In this document: one piece after another, positions 7,926 to 15,743 of the stretch
Layout: every line of letters starts with the position of its first letter
How positions within the stretch are numbered: the stretch's first letter is position 1
Source: CAZEFK01 sp964511405
Lineage (GTDB): Bacteria; Pseudomonadota; Alphaproteobacteria; Elsterales; Elsteraceae
Length of the DNA: 30,652 bases
Reading direction: 5' to 3'
NCBI GenBank assembly: GCA_964511405.1
Contig: CAZEFK010000076.1
Location: 1 to 30,652 of the forward strand
Program-made: the position numbers and the translations under genes
Notes under the pieces: model-generated
What the model was told of the DNA's origin: nothing
What the model saw: only the letters and a program-made list of their open reading frames with translations
The model's database searches: none

Positions 7926-9493
7926 CCCCGGCGCTGGCGGTCGAGGGCTACACGCTCGACTACCGGGTGCAGGGCGGCATGCAGCGGGCGCTCGACGGCG
8001 TATCGCTGACCGTGGCGCCGGGCGAAGTGCTGGGATTGGTCGGCGAGTCCGGGTCCGGGAAATCGTCGCTGGCCTGGGCCGTCCAGCGTTACCTGCCGGG
8101 CAACGCGGTCGAGGCTGGCGGGACCATCCGCCTGGGCGGCCTGGACCTGCGCCGGGCGGCCCCCGAAGCTGTCGCCGCCCTGCGCGGCCGCCGGGTCGGG
8201 ATGGTGTTCCAGGACCCGTCGGCGGCCCTGACCCCGACGCTCCGACTCGGCGATCAGGTCGTCGAGGTGCTGATGCGCCATCGCGGCCTCGGCCGCGCCG
8301 AGGCGTGGGACGCCGCCGCCGAGGCCCTGGCCGAGGTCGAGCTGCGCGACCCGGCCGCCTTGATGCGCCGCTATCCCCACGAGGCGAGCGGTGGCGAGAA
8401 GCAGCGGGTGGTGATCGCGATCGCCTTCGCCACCCGGCCCGAGCTGATCCTGTTCGACGAGCCGACCACGGCGCTCGATGTCATCACCGGCGCCCGCATC
8501 CTGGAGCTGTTCCAACGCCTGCGCGTCCGCACCGGCGTTGCCGCCTTGTACATCTCGCACGACCTGGGGCTGGTCGCCCGGGTTGCCGATCGCATTGCCG
8601 TGCTGCAGCGGGGGTGCATCGTCGAGGTTGGCCCGCCCGATGCCGTGTTCCGCCGTCCGGCCCATCCCTATACCCAGGCGCTGGTGGCCGCCGTGCCGCG
8701 GCCCGACCGCCGCCTGGTCGCCGACGCGCCCGAATCAGGCGCGGTGCTGGCGGCCGACGCGATCAGCGTGCGCTACCGGCGCCGGCGCTGGTTCCGGCCG
8801 GTGCCGCCGGCGACCCAGGCCGTCAGCCTGGCGGTGCGGCCGGGCGAGATCCTGGGCGTGGTCGGCGAGTCGGGCTCAGGCAAGTCGTCGCTGGCCCGGG
8901 CATTGACCGGCCTGGCCGACTTCGACGGCGCGATCGACGTGGCAGGCCGGCGGATTGCTGCGCCGCGGGCCATGGACCGGCGGTACCGGCGCGCCGTCCA
9001 GATCGTGTTCCAGCATCCCGACGCCTCGCTCAATCCGCGCATGCGCGTGGGCCAGATCCTGGCCCGGCCGCTCAAGCTCTATGGCAGCGATGTGCGGGAC
9101 ATCCCACGTCTGCTGGAGCAGGTGCGGCTGCCCGCATCCCACGCGGCCAAGTACCCGCACCAGCTGTCGGGCGGCGAGAAGCAGCGGGTGGCCATCGCCC
9201 GCGCCTTCGCCGCGCGGCCCAGCCTGGTCATCTGCGACGAGATCACCGCCGCCCTCGACGTCTCGGTCCAGGCCCAGGTGATCGAGCTGCTGTTGGCGCT
9301 GCGCCGCGCCCATGGCACGGCCTACCTGTTCATCACCCACGACCTGAACCTGATCCGCCAGATCGCCCATCGCATTGCGGTCATGCGGCACGGCGCCCTG
9401 GTCGACTTGCGCGACGCGCCCGACCTCGACGCGCCCGACGCCCATCCCTACACCCGCGCCCTCCTGGCCGCTTCGCCGGTCCCGGTCGGCTGA
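7922..9493 (+). CDS. Fused double ABC ATPase (DppD-DppF type)
   Basis: A 523-residue protein holding two complete nucleotide-binding domains, which are separate DppD and DppF proteins in the enteric transporter. Domain 1 (about 1-260): Walker A GESGSGKSS (41-49), signature ASGGEKQRV (near 155), Walker B LILFDEPTTALD, H-loop ISHDLGL and the oligopeptide-type tail HPYTQALVAAVP. Domain 2 (about 280-523): Walker A GESGSGKSS (near 315), signature LSGGEKQRV, Walker B LVICDEITAALD, H-loop ITHDLNL and tail HPYTRALLAASP. All catalytic elements are present in both halves; the Pro after DE is Ile in the second. The protein powers the two permeases. The fusion completes a self-sufficient importer with the upstream binding protein. 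Confidence 0.95.
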   Translation: MTPALAVEGYTLDYRVQGGMQRALDGVSLTVAPGEVLGLVGESGSGKSSLAWAVQRYLPGNAVEAGGTIRLGGLDLRRAAPEAVAALRGRRVGMVFQDPSAALTPTLRLGDQVVEVLMRHRGLGRAEAWDAAAEALAEVELRDPAALMRRYPHEASGGEKQRVVIAIAFATRPELILFDEPTTALDVITGARILELFQRLRVRTGVAALYISHDLGLVARVADRIAVLQRGCIVEVGPPDAVFRRPAHPYTQALVAAVPRPDRRLVADAPESGAVLAADAISVRYRRRRWFRPVPPATQAVSLAVRPGEILGVVGESGSGKSSLARALTGLADFDGAIDVAGRRIAAPRAMDRRYRRAVQIVFQHPDASLNPRMRVGQILARPLKLYGSDVRDIPRLLEQVRLPASHAAKYPHQLSGGEKQRVAIARAFAARPSLVICDEITAALDVSVQAQVIELLLALRRAHGTAYLFITHDLNLIRQIAHRIAVMRHGALVDLRDAPDLDAPDAHPYTRALLAASPVPVG

Positions 9494-9508
9494 CTTCGGA
9501 GCTTGTCC

Positions 9509-10723
9509 ATGACCCCCGAGCAGCTGCTCGCCCACATCGACGCCAACGACTGCCTGGCCACCCTGGCCGCCATGGTGCGCCACAAGAGCTACAGCCAGAC
9601 CGCGGGCGAGCGGGAGCTGGCCGCCGAGATGGCGCGCCAGATGGCCGAGTTGGGCCTGGAGGCGGAGCTGACGCCGGTGCCGGGCGGCCGGGTCAACGCC
9701 GTCGGGCGGCTGCGCGGCGCCGGCGGCGGCAAGAGCCTGCTGTTCAACGGCCATCTCGACACCAACCCGGTGACCGAGGGCTGGACCGTCGACCCCTGGG
9801 GGGGCCTGGTCGACGACCGGTTCATCTACGGCATCGGCGTCTCCAACATGAAGGCCGGCGACGCCGCCTATCTCTGCGCGGTCAAGGCGCTCCGGCGCGC
9901 CGGCCTCCGGCTCAAGGGCGACGTCATCCTGACCTATGTGGTCGGCGAGCTGCAGGGCGGGATCGGCACCCGCAGCCTGATGGAGCAGGGGCTGCGTGCC
10001 GACTACTTCATCAACAGCGAGCCGACCGACCTGGCGGCCCTGACCATGCATGCCGCCGCCTTCACCTTCGTCATCGAGCTGGTCGGTGACACCCGTCACC
10101 TGTCCAAGCGCGAGCAGGCGGTCGACGCCATCGCCGCCGCCTGCGACCTGGTCCCGCGGCTCAATGCCATGACCTTTTCCGGCGCGCCGTCGCCCGAGCA
10201 TGCCGGCATCAACCGCGTCCATGTCGGCGTGATCCATGGCGCGCTCGGCCGCGACCTGCACGAATGGCGGCCGCCCCAGGTCGCCGATTTCGTGCGCATC
10301 AAGGGCTCCGGCCGTTACGCGCCGGGCCAGACCGAGGCTGGCGCGCTCGCCGACATGCGGGGCGAGCTCGACCGGCTGGAGGCCCGGTTCCCCGGCCTGA
10401 AAGCGACCCTCGCCACCGAAACCGGCGGCCACCAGCTGATGCCGCCCTTCGCCGTGCGCCGCGACAGCCCGATCGTGACGGCGCTCAACCGTGCCTACCG
10501 GACGGTGCGCGGATCCGAACAGCCCACAGGCGCGATCACGCCGCCCGGCTTTTACGGCACCGACGCCGGGCATCTCTCGGCGCTGGGCGGCATGGAGGGC
10601 GTCGTGTGCGGCCCGGGCGGCCGGTACAACACCATGCCCGACGAGCGCGTCGACATCCCCGACTACCTGGACATGGTGCGGGTCTATTTGCTGGCCATGG
10701 CCGAGATCTGCGAGCTGGCATGA
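9509..10723 (+). CDS. M20-fold protein with altered metal site (ArgE/DapE-like)
   Basis: 404 residues from the ATG at 9509, with GGAG 7 bases upstream; a TTG two codons earlier is less likely. The M20 fold is clear: NGHLDTNP (His82, Asp84) and GIGVSNMKAGDAA at the bridging-ligand motif. EPT follows the catalytic loop, and a C-terminal GTDAGHLS supplies the late His. Two key positions differ from classical M20 enzymes. The bridging Asp of the usual DMKGG is Asn113, and the DEExGG loop reads GELQGG, keeping catalytic Glu147 but replacing the next metal Glu by Leu148. I recall SNMK variants in other M20-like proteins, so this may be a subfamily rather than decay. Its reaction may use one metal or none. 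It is coupled to the next gene through ATGA and distinct from the first M20 of the operon. Confidence 0.85.
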   Translation: MTPEQLLAHIDANDCLATLAAMVRHKSYSQTAGERELAAEMARQMAELGLEAELTPVPGGRVNAVGRLRGAGGGKSLLFNGHLDTNPVTEGWTVDPWGGLVDDRFIYGIGVSNMKAGDAAYLCAVKALRRAGLRLKGDVILTYVVGELQGGIGTRSLMEQGLRADYFINSEPTDLAALTMHAAAFTFVIELVGDTRHLSKREQAVDAIAAACDLVPRLNAMTFSGAPSPEHAGINRVHVGVIHGALGRDLHEWRPPQVADFVRIKGSGRYAPGQTEAGALADMRGELDRLEARFPGLKATLATETGGHQLMPPFAVRRDSPIVTALNRAYRTVRGSEQPTGAITPPGFYGTDAGHLSALGGMEGVVCGPGGRYNTMPDERVDIPDYLDMVRVYLLAMAEICELA

Positions 10724-11838
10724 CGGACGCGTTCGCGGCGCGCCTGGCGCGGCTGCGGGCCGTCCTGCGCGATGCCGACTGCCCGGTCATGCTCGCCGAC
10801 CATGCCGAGCTGTTGGCCTGGGCGACCGGCTACACGGTGTCGGAGACCCGCTACCGCGCCGCCATCCTGCCGGCCGAGGGCGATCCCTGCTTCGTGCTGC
10901 GGGCGCTGGACGAGGGGCCGTGCCGCGATGGCATCTGGTTCGACGACGTCGCGGCCTATGACGACGAAGCCGATCCCCATGCCGCCGTCGCCGCGGCGCT
11001 GACCGCCCGCGGGTTCGGGGCGGCCCGGATCGGCGTCGACGCCAACTCCTATGGCTTCACCGCCGCGACCGCGACCCGCCTGCAGGCGCTGCTGCCCGAA
11101 GCCCGCTTCGTCGATCTGGGACCGGTCAGCGACAGCCTGCGCTGGGTCAAATTCGCCGACGAGCTCGCGCTGATCCGGCGTGCCGCCGCGGTGGCCGATG
11201 GCGCCATGCGGGCCTTGGCCCTGGGTGTCAGGCCGGGCCAGCGGGTCCGCGACGCCGTGGCGGTGGCCGCGGCGGCGGTACTGGCGCTGGGCGCCGACGA
11301 CGGCGACCCCGGGCCGATCCTGCGCGCCGCCGGCGACGTGGACTTCCTGCACGGCCGCGGCCTGGATGCGGTGCTGGCGCTCGGCGACGTGCTGCATGCC
11401 GAGCTGACGCCCAAGGTCGGCCGCTACGGCGCCCGGCTGATGCGGCCGATCCTGGTCGGCGCCAACCCGGCGAAGGCGGCCGCGGCGCGGCGGCTGTTCG
11501 CGCTGCAGGACGCGCAGATCGCCGCGATGCAGCCGGGCGCCGAGGCCGCCGCGGTCGACGCTGTGCTGCGCCGGGCGGTGCTGGCCGTGGGGCTGCGGCC
11601 GGACTACCGCAACGTCACCGGCTATACGCTCGGGATCTATGCCCGGACGCCGCGCCCGAGCGATTTCTCGCTGTGCTTCCATCCCGGCGCCCGGTTCCGG
11701 CTGGAGCCGGGGATGGTGTTCCACATGTACGCCTCGGCCCAGGGTGTGGCGGTCAGCGAGACCGTGCTGGTGGCCGAGGACGGTCCGCAGCGGCTGACCC
11801 GGCTGGAGCGGGCGCCGCTGACGGCGGGTGCCGGCTAA
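10720..11838 (+). CDS. M24-fold hydrolase of the creatinase/Xaa-Pro type lacking canonical metal ligands
   Basis: A 372-residue protein with the two-domain creatinase/prolidase layout: an N-terminal domain (SETRYRAAILP, RIGVDANSYG) and a pita-bread domain from about 150 (DELALIRRAAAVADGAMRAL). In Xaa-Pro peptidases the ligands are Asp, Asp, His, Glu, Glu. Here the first Asp position reads Glu228 (LHAELTP), the second is Arg239 (GARLMRP), the HG-type His motif reads TGYTLGIY, and only the last Glu347 (SETVLV) is kept. This pattern fits metal-free relatives such as creatinase, which works with Glu and His residues, better than a metallo-aminopeptidase. It is the last gene of the import operon and likely hydrolyses a C-N bond in the imported compound. 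Its stop overlaps the convergent flavin reductase stop. Confidence 0.8.
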   Translation: MTDAFAARLARLRAVLRDADCPVMLADHAELLAWATGYTVSETRYRAAILPAEGDPCFVLRALDEGPCRDGIWFDDVAAYDDEADPHAAVAAALTARGFGAARIGVDANSYGFTAATATRLQALLPEARFVDLGPVSDSLRWVKFADELALIRRAAAVADGAMRALALGVRPGQRVRDAVAVAAAAVLALGADDGDPGPILRAAGDVDFLHGRGLDAVLALGDVLHAELTPKVGRYGARLMRPILVGANPAKAAAARRLFALQDAQIAAMQPGAEAAAVDAVLRRAVLAVGLRPDYRNVTGYTLGIYARTPRPSDFSLCFHPGARFRLEPGMVFHMYASAQGVAVSETVLVAEDGPQRLTRLERAPLTAGAG

Positions 11839-12368
11839 CGCCCGCCCAGGCTCTCCGCTAGCGGCCCCAGCGCGGCGTAGGCGCCGTCGGCGTAGAGCAG
11901 GGGTGGCACGGCGGTCACCACGACGGCGTGGACCAGGCCCACGAACACGGTGTGGGTGGAGCCGTTCCAGGCCTCGGCGACCGAGCAGTCGAAGGCGACG
12001 ACGGCGCTGTCCAGGATCGGCGCGCCGGTGTGCAGGGGTCGCCACACGCCGGCGGCGAAGCGTTCGGCCTGCGATGGCACGGCGGCGAAGCGATGGGCCA
12101 GGTCGCGCTGGTGGGCGCCCAGGACGTTGACCGTGAAGCGGCCGCTCTCGCGGATCGGCGCTTCGGCGCGCGCCGTGCGGTTGACGCAGGCCAGGAGCTG
12201 CGGCGGGTCGGCGCTCAACGAGCAGACGGCCGTGGCGGTAAGGCCGAAGCGCTCGCCGCCCTGCTCGGTGGCGAGGATGCACACCGCTGCCGACAGCCGT
12301 CGCATGCCCTCCAGAAATGCCGACCGGTCGACCGCGTCGCGCGACCAGGCTCCGCCGCCCTCGTCCAT
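11835..12368 (-). CDS. Flavin reductase family protein (HpaC/RutF-like, FMN-binding split barrel)
   Basis: 177 residues with the flavin-reductase-like pattern: FLEGMRRLSAAVCILAT, then GLTATAVCSLSADPPQLLACVN, RFTVNVL, and the late TVFVGLVHAV. These proteins reduce FMN or FAD with NAD(P)H and hand the reduced flavin to a separate monooxygenase. No monooxygenase gene lies beside it here, so its partner is elsewhere. ATG 12368 is preceded by AAGGG. It is last of a minus-strand series (heparinase-like, EEP, this gene) with gaps of 60 and 30 bases. It ends 3' to 3' with the M24 gene, overlapping by a few bases. Confidence 0.88.
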   Translation of the reverse strand: MDEGGGAWSRDAVDRSAFLEGMRRLSAAVCILATEQGGERFGLTATAVCSLSADPPQLLACVNRTARAEAPIRESGRFTVNVLGAHQRDLAHRFAAVPSQAERFAAGVWRPLHTGAPILDSAVVAFDCSVAEAWNGSTHTVFVGLVHAVVVTAVPPLLYADGAYAALGPLAESLGGR

Positions 12369-12398
12369 CCCTTGCCCCGTGCCAGACCCGGTCCGAGG

Positions 12399-13145
12399 CT
12401 ATGCCGCGGTCGATGACACCGGCAAGGGGCTGACATCGACAATGATCGGCACGTGGTCGCTGAGCCCCGACCCGCACCACGCCTCGAAGCTGCCGACGGT
12501 CACGGCATAGCGGCCGTCCCAGGCGCGCGGCAGGAAGACATAGTCGATGTGGTAGGTCGGGCCATCCTGCCGGCGGTCGCGCCAGTACAGGGTGGGCGCG
12601 GTCTCGCGCCCGGGCGCCTCGCCGCGCGCCTGGTGATAGGCGCTGACCAGGCCCAGCCTGGCCAGGATGGCGACAGCGGCGGCATGGTTGCCGCGCCAGC
12701 CCGGCCGGTCCCAGATCACGTTGTTGTTGAAGTCGCCGGCGACGACCGCCGGGCCCCCGGACAGGAACGCCCGGTAGTGCGCCAGGCCGCGGCGCAGCGG
12801 CCCCAGGCGGTGCTTGCGCACCGGCCCGGCGCTGGCGTTCTGCGCCCACACCGCCAGCAGGTTGAAGGGCAGGGGACCGTCGACATGGACCGGCGCCAGG
12901 TGGCGCAGGGTCGGATGGAACGGCTCGGCCCGGCGCAGCGCATAGCCGTTGAAGGCGAACACCGCCAGGCCCTTGTGCGGGTTCTGCCCGACCCACACCG
13001 GCGCCGCCGATGCGGCCAGGCCACGCGCCTGCAGCTGCTCGGGCGCGGCGCATTCCGGGATGACCGCGATGTCGGGATCCAGGCGGCGCACGGCATCGAG
13101 CTTGCGATGCAGCGCCATGGCGCAATTCCAGACGACCAACCGCAT
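12399..13145 (-). CDS. Endonuclease/exonuclease/phosphatase (EEP) superfamily hydrolase
   Basis: 248 residues with the EEP fold that cleaves phosphodiester or phosphate ester bonds with a divalent metal. Visible motifs are VVWNCA at the N-terminus (metal Asn), VIPECA (metal Glu), VAGDFNNNVIWD (catalytic Asp-Asn pair) and the C-terminal GLSDHVPIIV (Asp-His). No signal peptide is evident, so it is probably cytosolic. Members range from DNA repair nucleases to sphingomyelinases, and the sequence does not resolve the substrate. The gene lies 30 bases before the flavin reductase and 60 after the heparinase-like gene on the same strand. Confidence 0.87.
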   Translation of the reverse strand: MRLVVWNCAMALHRKLDAVRRLDPDIAVIPECAAPEQLQARGLAASAAPVWVGQNPHKGLAVFAFNGYALRRAEPFHPTLRHLAPVHVDGPLPFNLLAVWAQNASAGPVRKHRLGPLRRGLAHYRAFLSGGPAVVAGDFNNNVIWDRPGWRGNHAAAVAILARLGLVSAYHQARGEAPGRETAPTLYWRDRRQDGPTYHIDYVFLPRAWDGRYAVTVGSFEAWCGSGLSDHVPIIVDVSPLPVSSTAA

Positions 13146-13205
13146 GGCAAGGCTCGCAGGGGGCCGTTACACGGACGATAGCGGCCGGCTCTTGCCAGCG
13201 TCCTG

Positions 13206-15098
13206 TCAGGATAGGTCCCAATCGGCAATCGGTCTCGCGGCCAGCCCCGGTAGATCGGCAGGGGCGGGATCGAGGCTGACCAGCACCACCAGACGGAACG
13301 GCCGGCTGGACGTCGGCAGGGCGATCTCCAGGCGCGAGATGCCGGTGTTGGGAGCTTCCGCGGCGGTCGGCGGCGCGGCGCCGCCGCTGCGGAAGGCCAA
13401 GCCCGGCGGCTCGGCGATGCGCAGCGCGATGGTCTGGCCGCCGAGGGTCAGCCGCGCCGTGGCATCCTCGATCGCGATCGCGGCGCGCGTGTGCATCTGC
13501 CAGCGTGGCGCCGTGGTCCGGCCGGGTGCCGCCTCGTCGACGATCGCGAGCTGCCGGCCGGCGAGGACGAAGCCGCGCCGGTGGCCGAGGCCGGGCCAAG
13601 CGGCGGACAGGTCGATGGCCGTCGCCATCAGGCCCGGCTCCTGGCGCAGGCCGATCACGGCGGCCTTGGCGGTTGGATCCTGGTTGGCGTCGTCGAACAG
13701 CAGCAGGTTGTGTCCGCGGCTGCTGCAGCGGTAATAGCCGAAGCGGCGCCGACGGTCGAAATAGCCGGGCAGGGCATAGTCGTCGGGCCCCAGGTCCAGG
13801 GCGAAGCGCTGGCCATGGGCGTCCAGGACGAAGCTGCCCAAATCCAGATGGCTGTGATTGGCCGCGTTGTCGCCGCCCTTGGCGGCCAGCCACAGCGCGT
13901 CCGGGTCGGCCGGGTCGCGCAAGGTCACGAGCTGGATGCCGCGATACCGCACCGGGCCTGCCTCGGGCGCCGGCACGGTCGGGGCCGGCGCCAGCCACAG
14001 CAGGTTGAAGGCCGGCGGCACACCCTGAGCGCGCATCGCCCGCGCGGCCTCGGGATCGCCGCTGCGCCGCGCCAGCCAGCCGAGCCCAGGCATGTGGCCG
14101 AAGCGATCCCCGGAGTCGGAGAAATTGAAGGCCAGGCCGGTCGGCCCGGTCAGGTCGCGGCGGACGCGCCACGTGTCGAGGAAGCCCGGCGTCGCGGCCA
14201 GGCCGCCGTCGTCGAGGCCGGCCGACTCCAGCGCCGCCAGCAGCCACACGGCATATTGCGTGGCGTATTCCCAGTAGTTCGGCCCCTCGGGCCAACCGCC
14301 GTCCGGCCGGTAGCTGGCGAAGGCCAGGCGCGCCGAGGGCAGGGTCCGCGCCAGCACCTGGCGCGCCAGATCGGGTGTGTCGTCCAGCAGCGCCACCGCG
14401 GCTGCGGTCAGCCCGCCGTTGCACACCAGGTTCCAGTTGTGGCTGGCGCGGGTCCAGAAGGTGGCCTGCTCGAACTCGGCCAGGCCCGGGCGCAGGCCCT
14501 TGTCGACCAGGGCCGCGACCACGCGCTCGCGGTCGGCGGGCGACCAGGCGGCGCCCAGCCAGGACAGGCCGAAGGCGACCGCCGTCGCCATTTCGGCGAC
14601 ATCCAGGAAATGCCTGGGGTTCCAGTCCGGGAACGCGCAGGCCGCCTGGATCTCGGCGGCGGCACGGTCGGCGAAGCGGCGCTCGCCGGTCCATTCCGCC
14701 GCCACCGCCAGGGTCTGGACTCGGGTCAGCACGAGCCGGCTGGTCGGCAGCATCACCGGCCGGCGCGGCTCGAAGGCGCGCGTGGCCACCGACTGCGCCA
14801 GGATGCGGTCGCCGTCGCGCAGCAGGGCAGCCTGCCACGCGCGCCCGAGCGGATCACGCGCGGCCGCGGCTTTCGCGGCCTCCAGCTCGCCGGGACGCGT
14901 GAACAGCCTGCTGCGGTCGGGGCCGGCGGCGGCGCGATGCGGGGCAGCCGCGGAACAGCCGGACCCGAGAAGCAACCCGAGGGTTGCCATCACCGCCCGG
15001 CGGCCGACAGCAAGGGGTGCTTCGGAAGCCGGCTTGGCGGTACCGGGCCTCGAGCGCACAGTGGTGCCGGGGCGGTTTGCGTGACCCATGGCCACCAT
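13206..15098 (-). CDS. Heparinase II/III-like polysaccharide lyase, exported
   Basis: About 630 residues. The N-terminus has RR followed by a hydrophobic run (VGRRAVMATLGLLLGSGCSAA), which fits export by Tat or Sec. A lipobox is weak (GSGC). The middle forms an alpha/alpha toroid typical of alginate lyase/heparinase proteins (PDWNPRHFLDVAEMATAV, SHNWNLVCNGGLTAAAVAL). The C-terminal half carries the heparinase II/III signature NHSHLDLGSFVLDA (about residue 413) and DLGPDDYALPGYF. Such enzymes cleave uronic-acid-containing or other acidic polysaccharides by beta-elimination. Starts at ATG 15098 or 15089 are both possible; GGAGG lies 2 and 11 bases upstream respectively. No sugar transporter is adjacent, so a role on the cell's own exopolysaccharide or on foreign glycans remains open. 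Confidence 0.88.
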   Translation of the reverse strand: MVAMGHANRPGTTVRSRPGTAKPASEAPLAVGRRAVMATLGLLLGSGCSAAAPHRAAAGPDRSRLFTRPGELEAAKAAAARDPLGRAWQAALLRDGDRILAQSVATRAFEPRRPVMLPTSRLVLTRVQTLAVAAEWTGERRFADRAAAEIQAACAFPDWNPRHFLDVAEMATAVAFGLSWLGAAWSPADRERVVAALVDKGLRPGLAEFEQATFWTRASHNWNLVCNGGLTAAAVALLDDTPDLARQVLARTLPSARLAFASYRPDGGWPEGPNYWEYATQYAVWLLAALESAGLDDGGLAATPGFLDTWRVRRDLTGPTGLAFNFSDSGDRFGHMPGLGWLARRSGDPEAARAMRAQGVPPAFNLLWLAPAPTVPAPEAGPVRYRGIQLVTLRDPADPDALWLAAKGGDNAANHSHLDLGSFVLDAHGQRFALDLGPDDYALPGYFDRRRRFGYYRCSSRGHNLLLFDDANQDPTAKAAVIGLRQEPGLMATAIDLSAAWPGLGHRRGFVLAGRQLAIVDEAAPGRTTAPRWQMHTRAAIAIEDATARLTLGGQTIALRIAEPPGLAFRSGGAAPPTAAEAPNTGISRLEIALPTSSRPFRLVVLVSLDPAPADLPGLAARPIADWDLS

Positions 15099-15155
15099 GA
15101 CCTCCGAAAACTATGACGCGCGCTTTTCCAAGCTCGCTGTATCGATGCTGATGCC

Positions 15156-15725
15156 ATGACCATCCCCACCGGCGAGCCATGGACCGTGGAGGCCTTCCTC
15201 GCCTGGGAGGCGCGCCAGGCAACGCGCTACGAGTTCGATGGCGTTCGGCCCATCGCCATGACGGGCGGGACCGCTGCGCACGCGACCGTCCAGCGCAACC
15301 TGGCGATTGCGGTCGGCGGCCGGCTGCGCGGCCGGCCTTGCCGGTTCTTCGGCAGCGATCTCAAGATCGAGACCCTGGCGGGACATGTGCGGTACCCGGA
15401 CGGCTTCGTCGTCTGCGTCCCGGTCCCGCCGCGCGCCACCGTCGTCCGCGAGCCGGTCATCGTCTTCGAGGTCCTGAGCCCGGCGACGGCGCGTCGGGAT
15501 CGCATCACCAAGCTGCGTGAATATCAGGCGACCCCGAGCATCTGCCGCTATGTGATCCTGGAGCAGGACTTCGCCGGCGCGACCGTGATCGAGCGCTGCG
15601 GCGAAGACTGGATCATGCACGTGCTCGCCGACGGCGACCGGCTTCGCCTGCCGGAAGCCGGCATCGAGCTGCCGCTCGCCGAACTGTATGACGGCGTCGA
15701 GATCGACGCCGAGGCGGCGAGCTGA
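15156..15725 (+). CDS. Uma2-family (DUF820) putative PD-(D/E)XK nuclease
   Basis: 189 residues with the DUF820/Uma2 pattern: W-T-V-E-A-F-L near the start, YEFDGVRPIAM, GGTAAHATVQRNL, and the nuclease-like core with RYPDGFVV (Asp), VFEVLSPAT (Glu) and DRITKLREY (Lys). The family has a restriction-endonuclease-like fold and is expanded in cyanobacteria and actinobacteria, but its biological job is not established. It stands alone on the plus strand between the divergent lyase gene and the convergent cyclase gene. No methylase or toxin/antitoxin partner is adjacent. All presumed active-site residues are intact. Confidence 0.9.
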   Translation: MTIPTGEPWTVEAFLAWEARQATRYEFDGVRPIAMTGGTAAHATVQRNLAIAVGGRLRGRPCRFFGSDLKIETLAGHVRYPDGFVVCVPVPPRATVVREPVIVFEVLSPATARRDRITKLREYQATPSICRYVILEQDFAGATVIERCGEDWIMHVLADGDRLRLPEAGIELPLAELYDGVEIDAEAAS

Positions 15726-15743
15726 GGCTAGCGGCAGCGGCCA

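Noticed and set aside
10684..14838. A 1384-codon minus-strand open frame
   Set aside because: It is an out-of-frame shadow across the M24, flavin reductase, EEP and lyase genes, and the true frames there carry clear family motifs.
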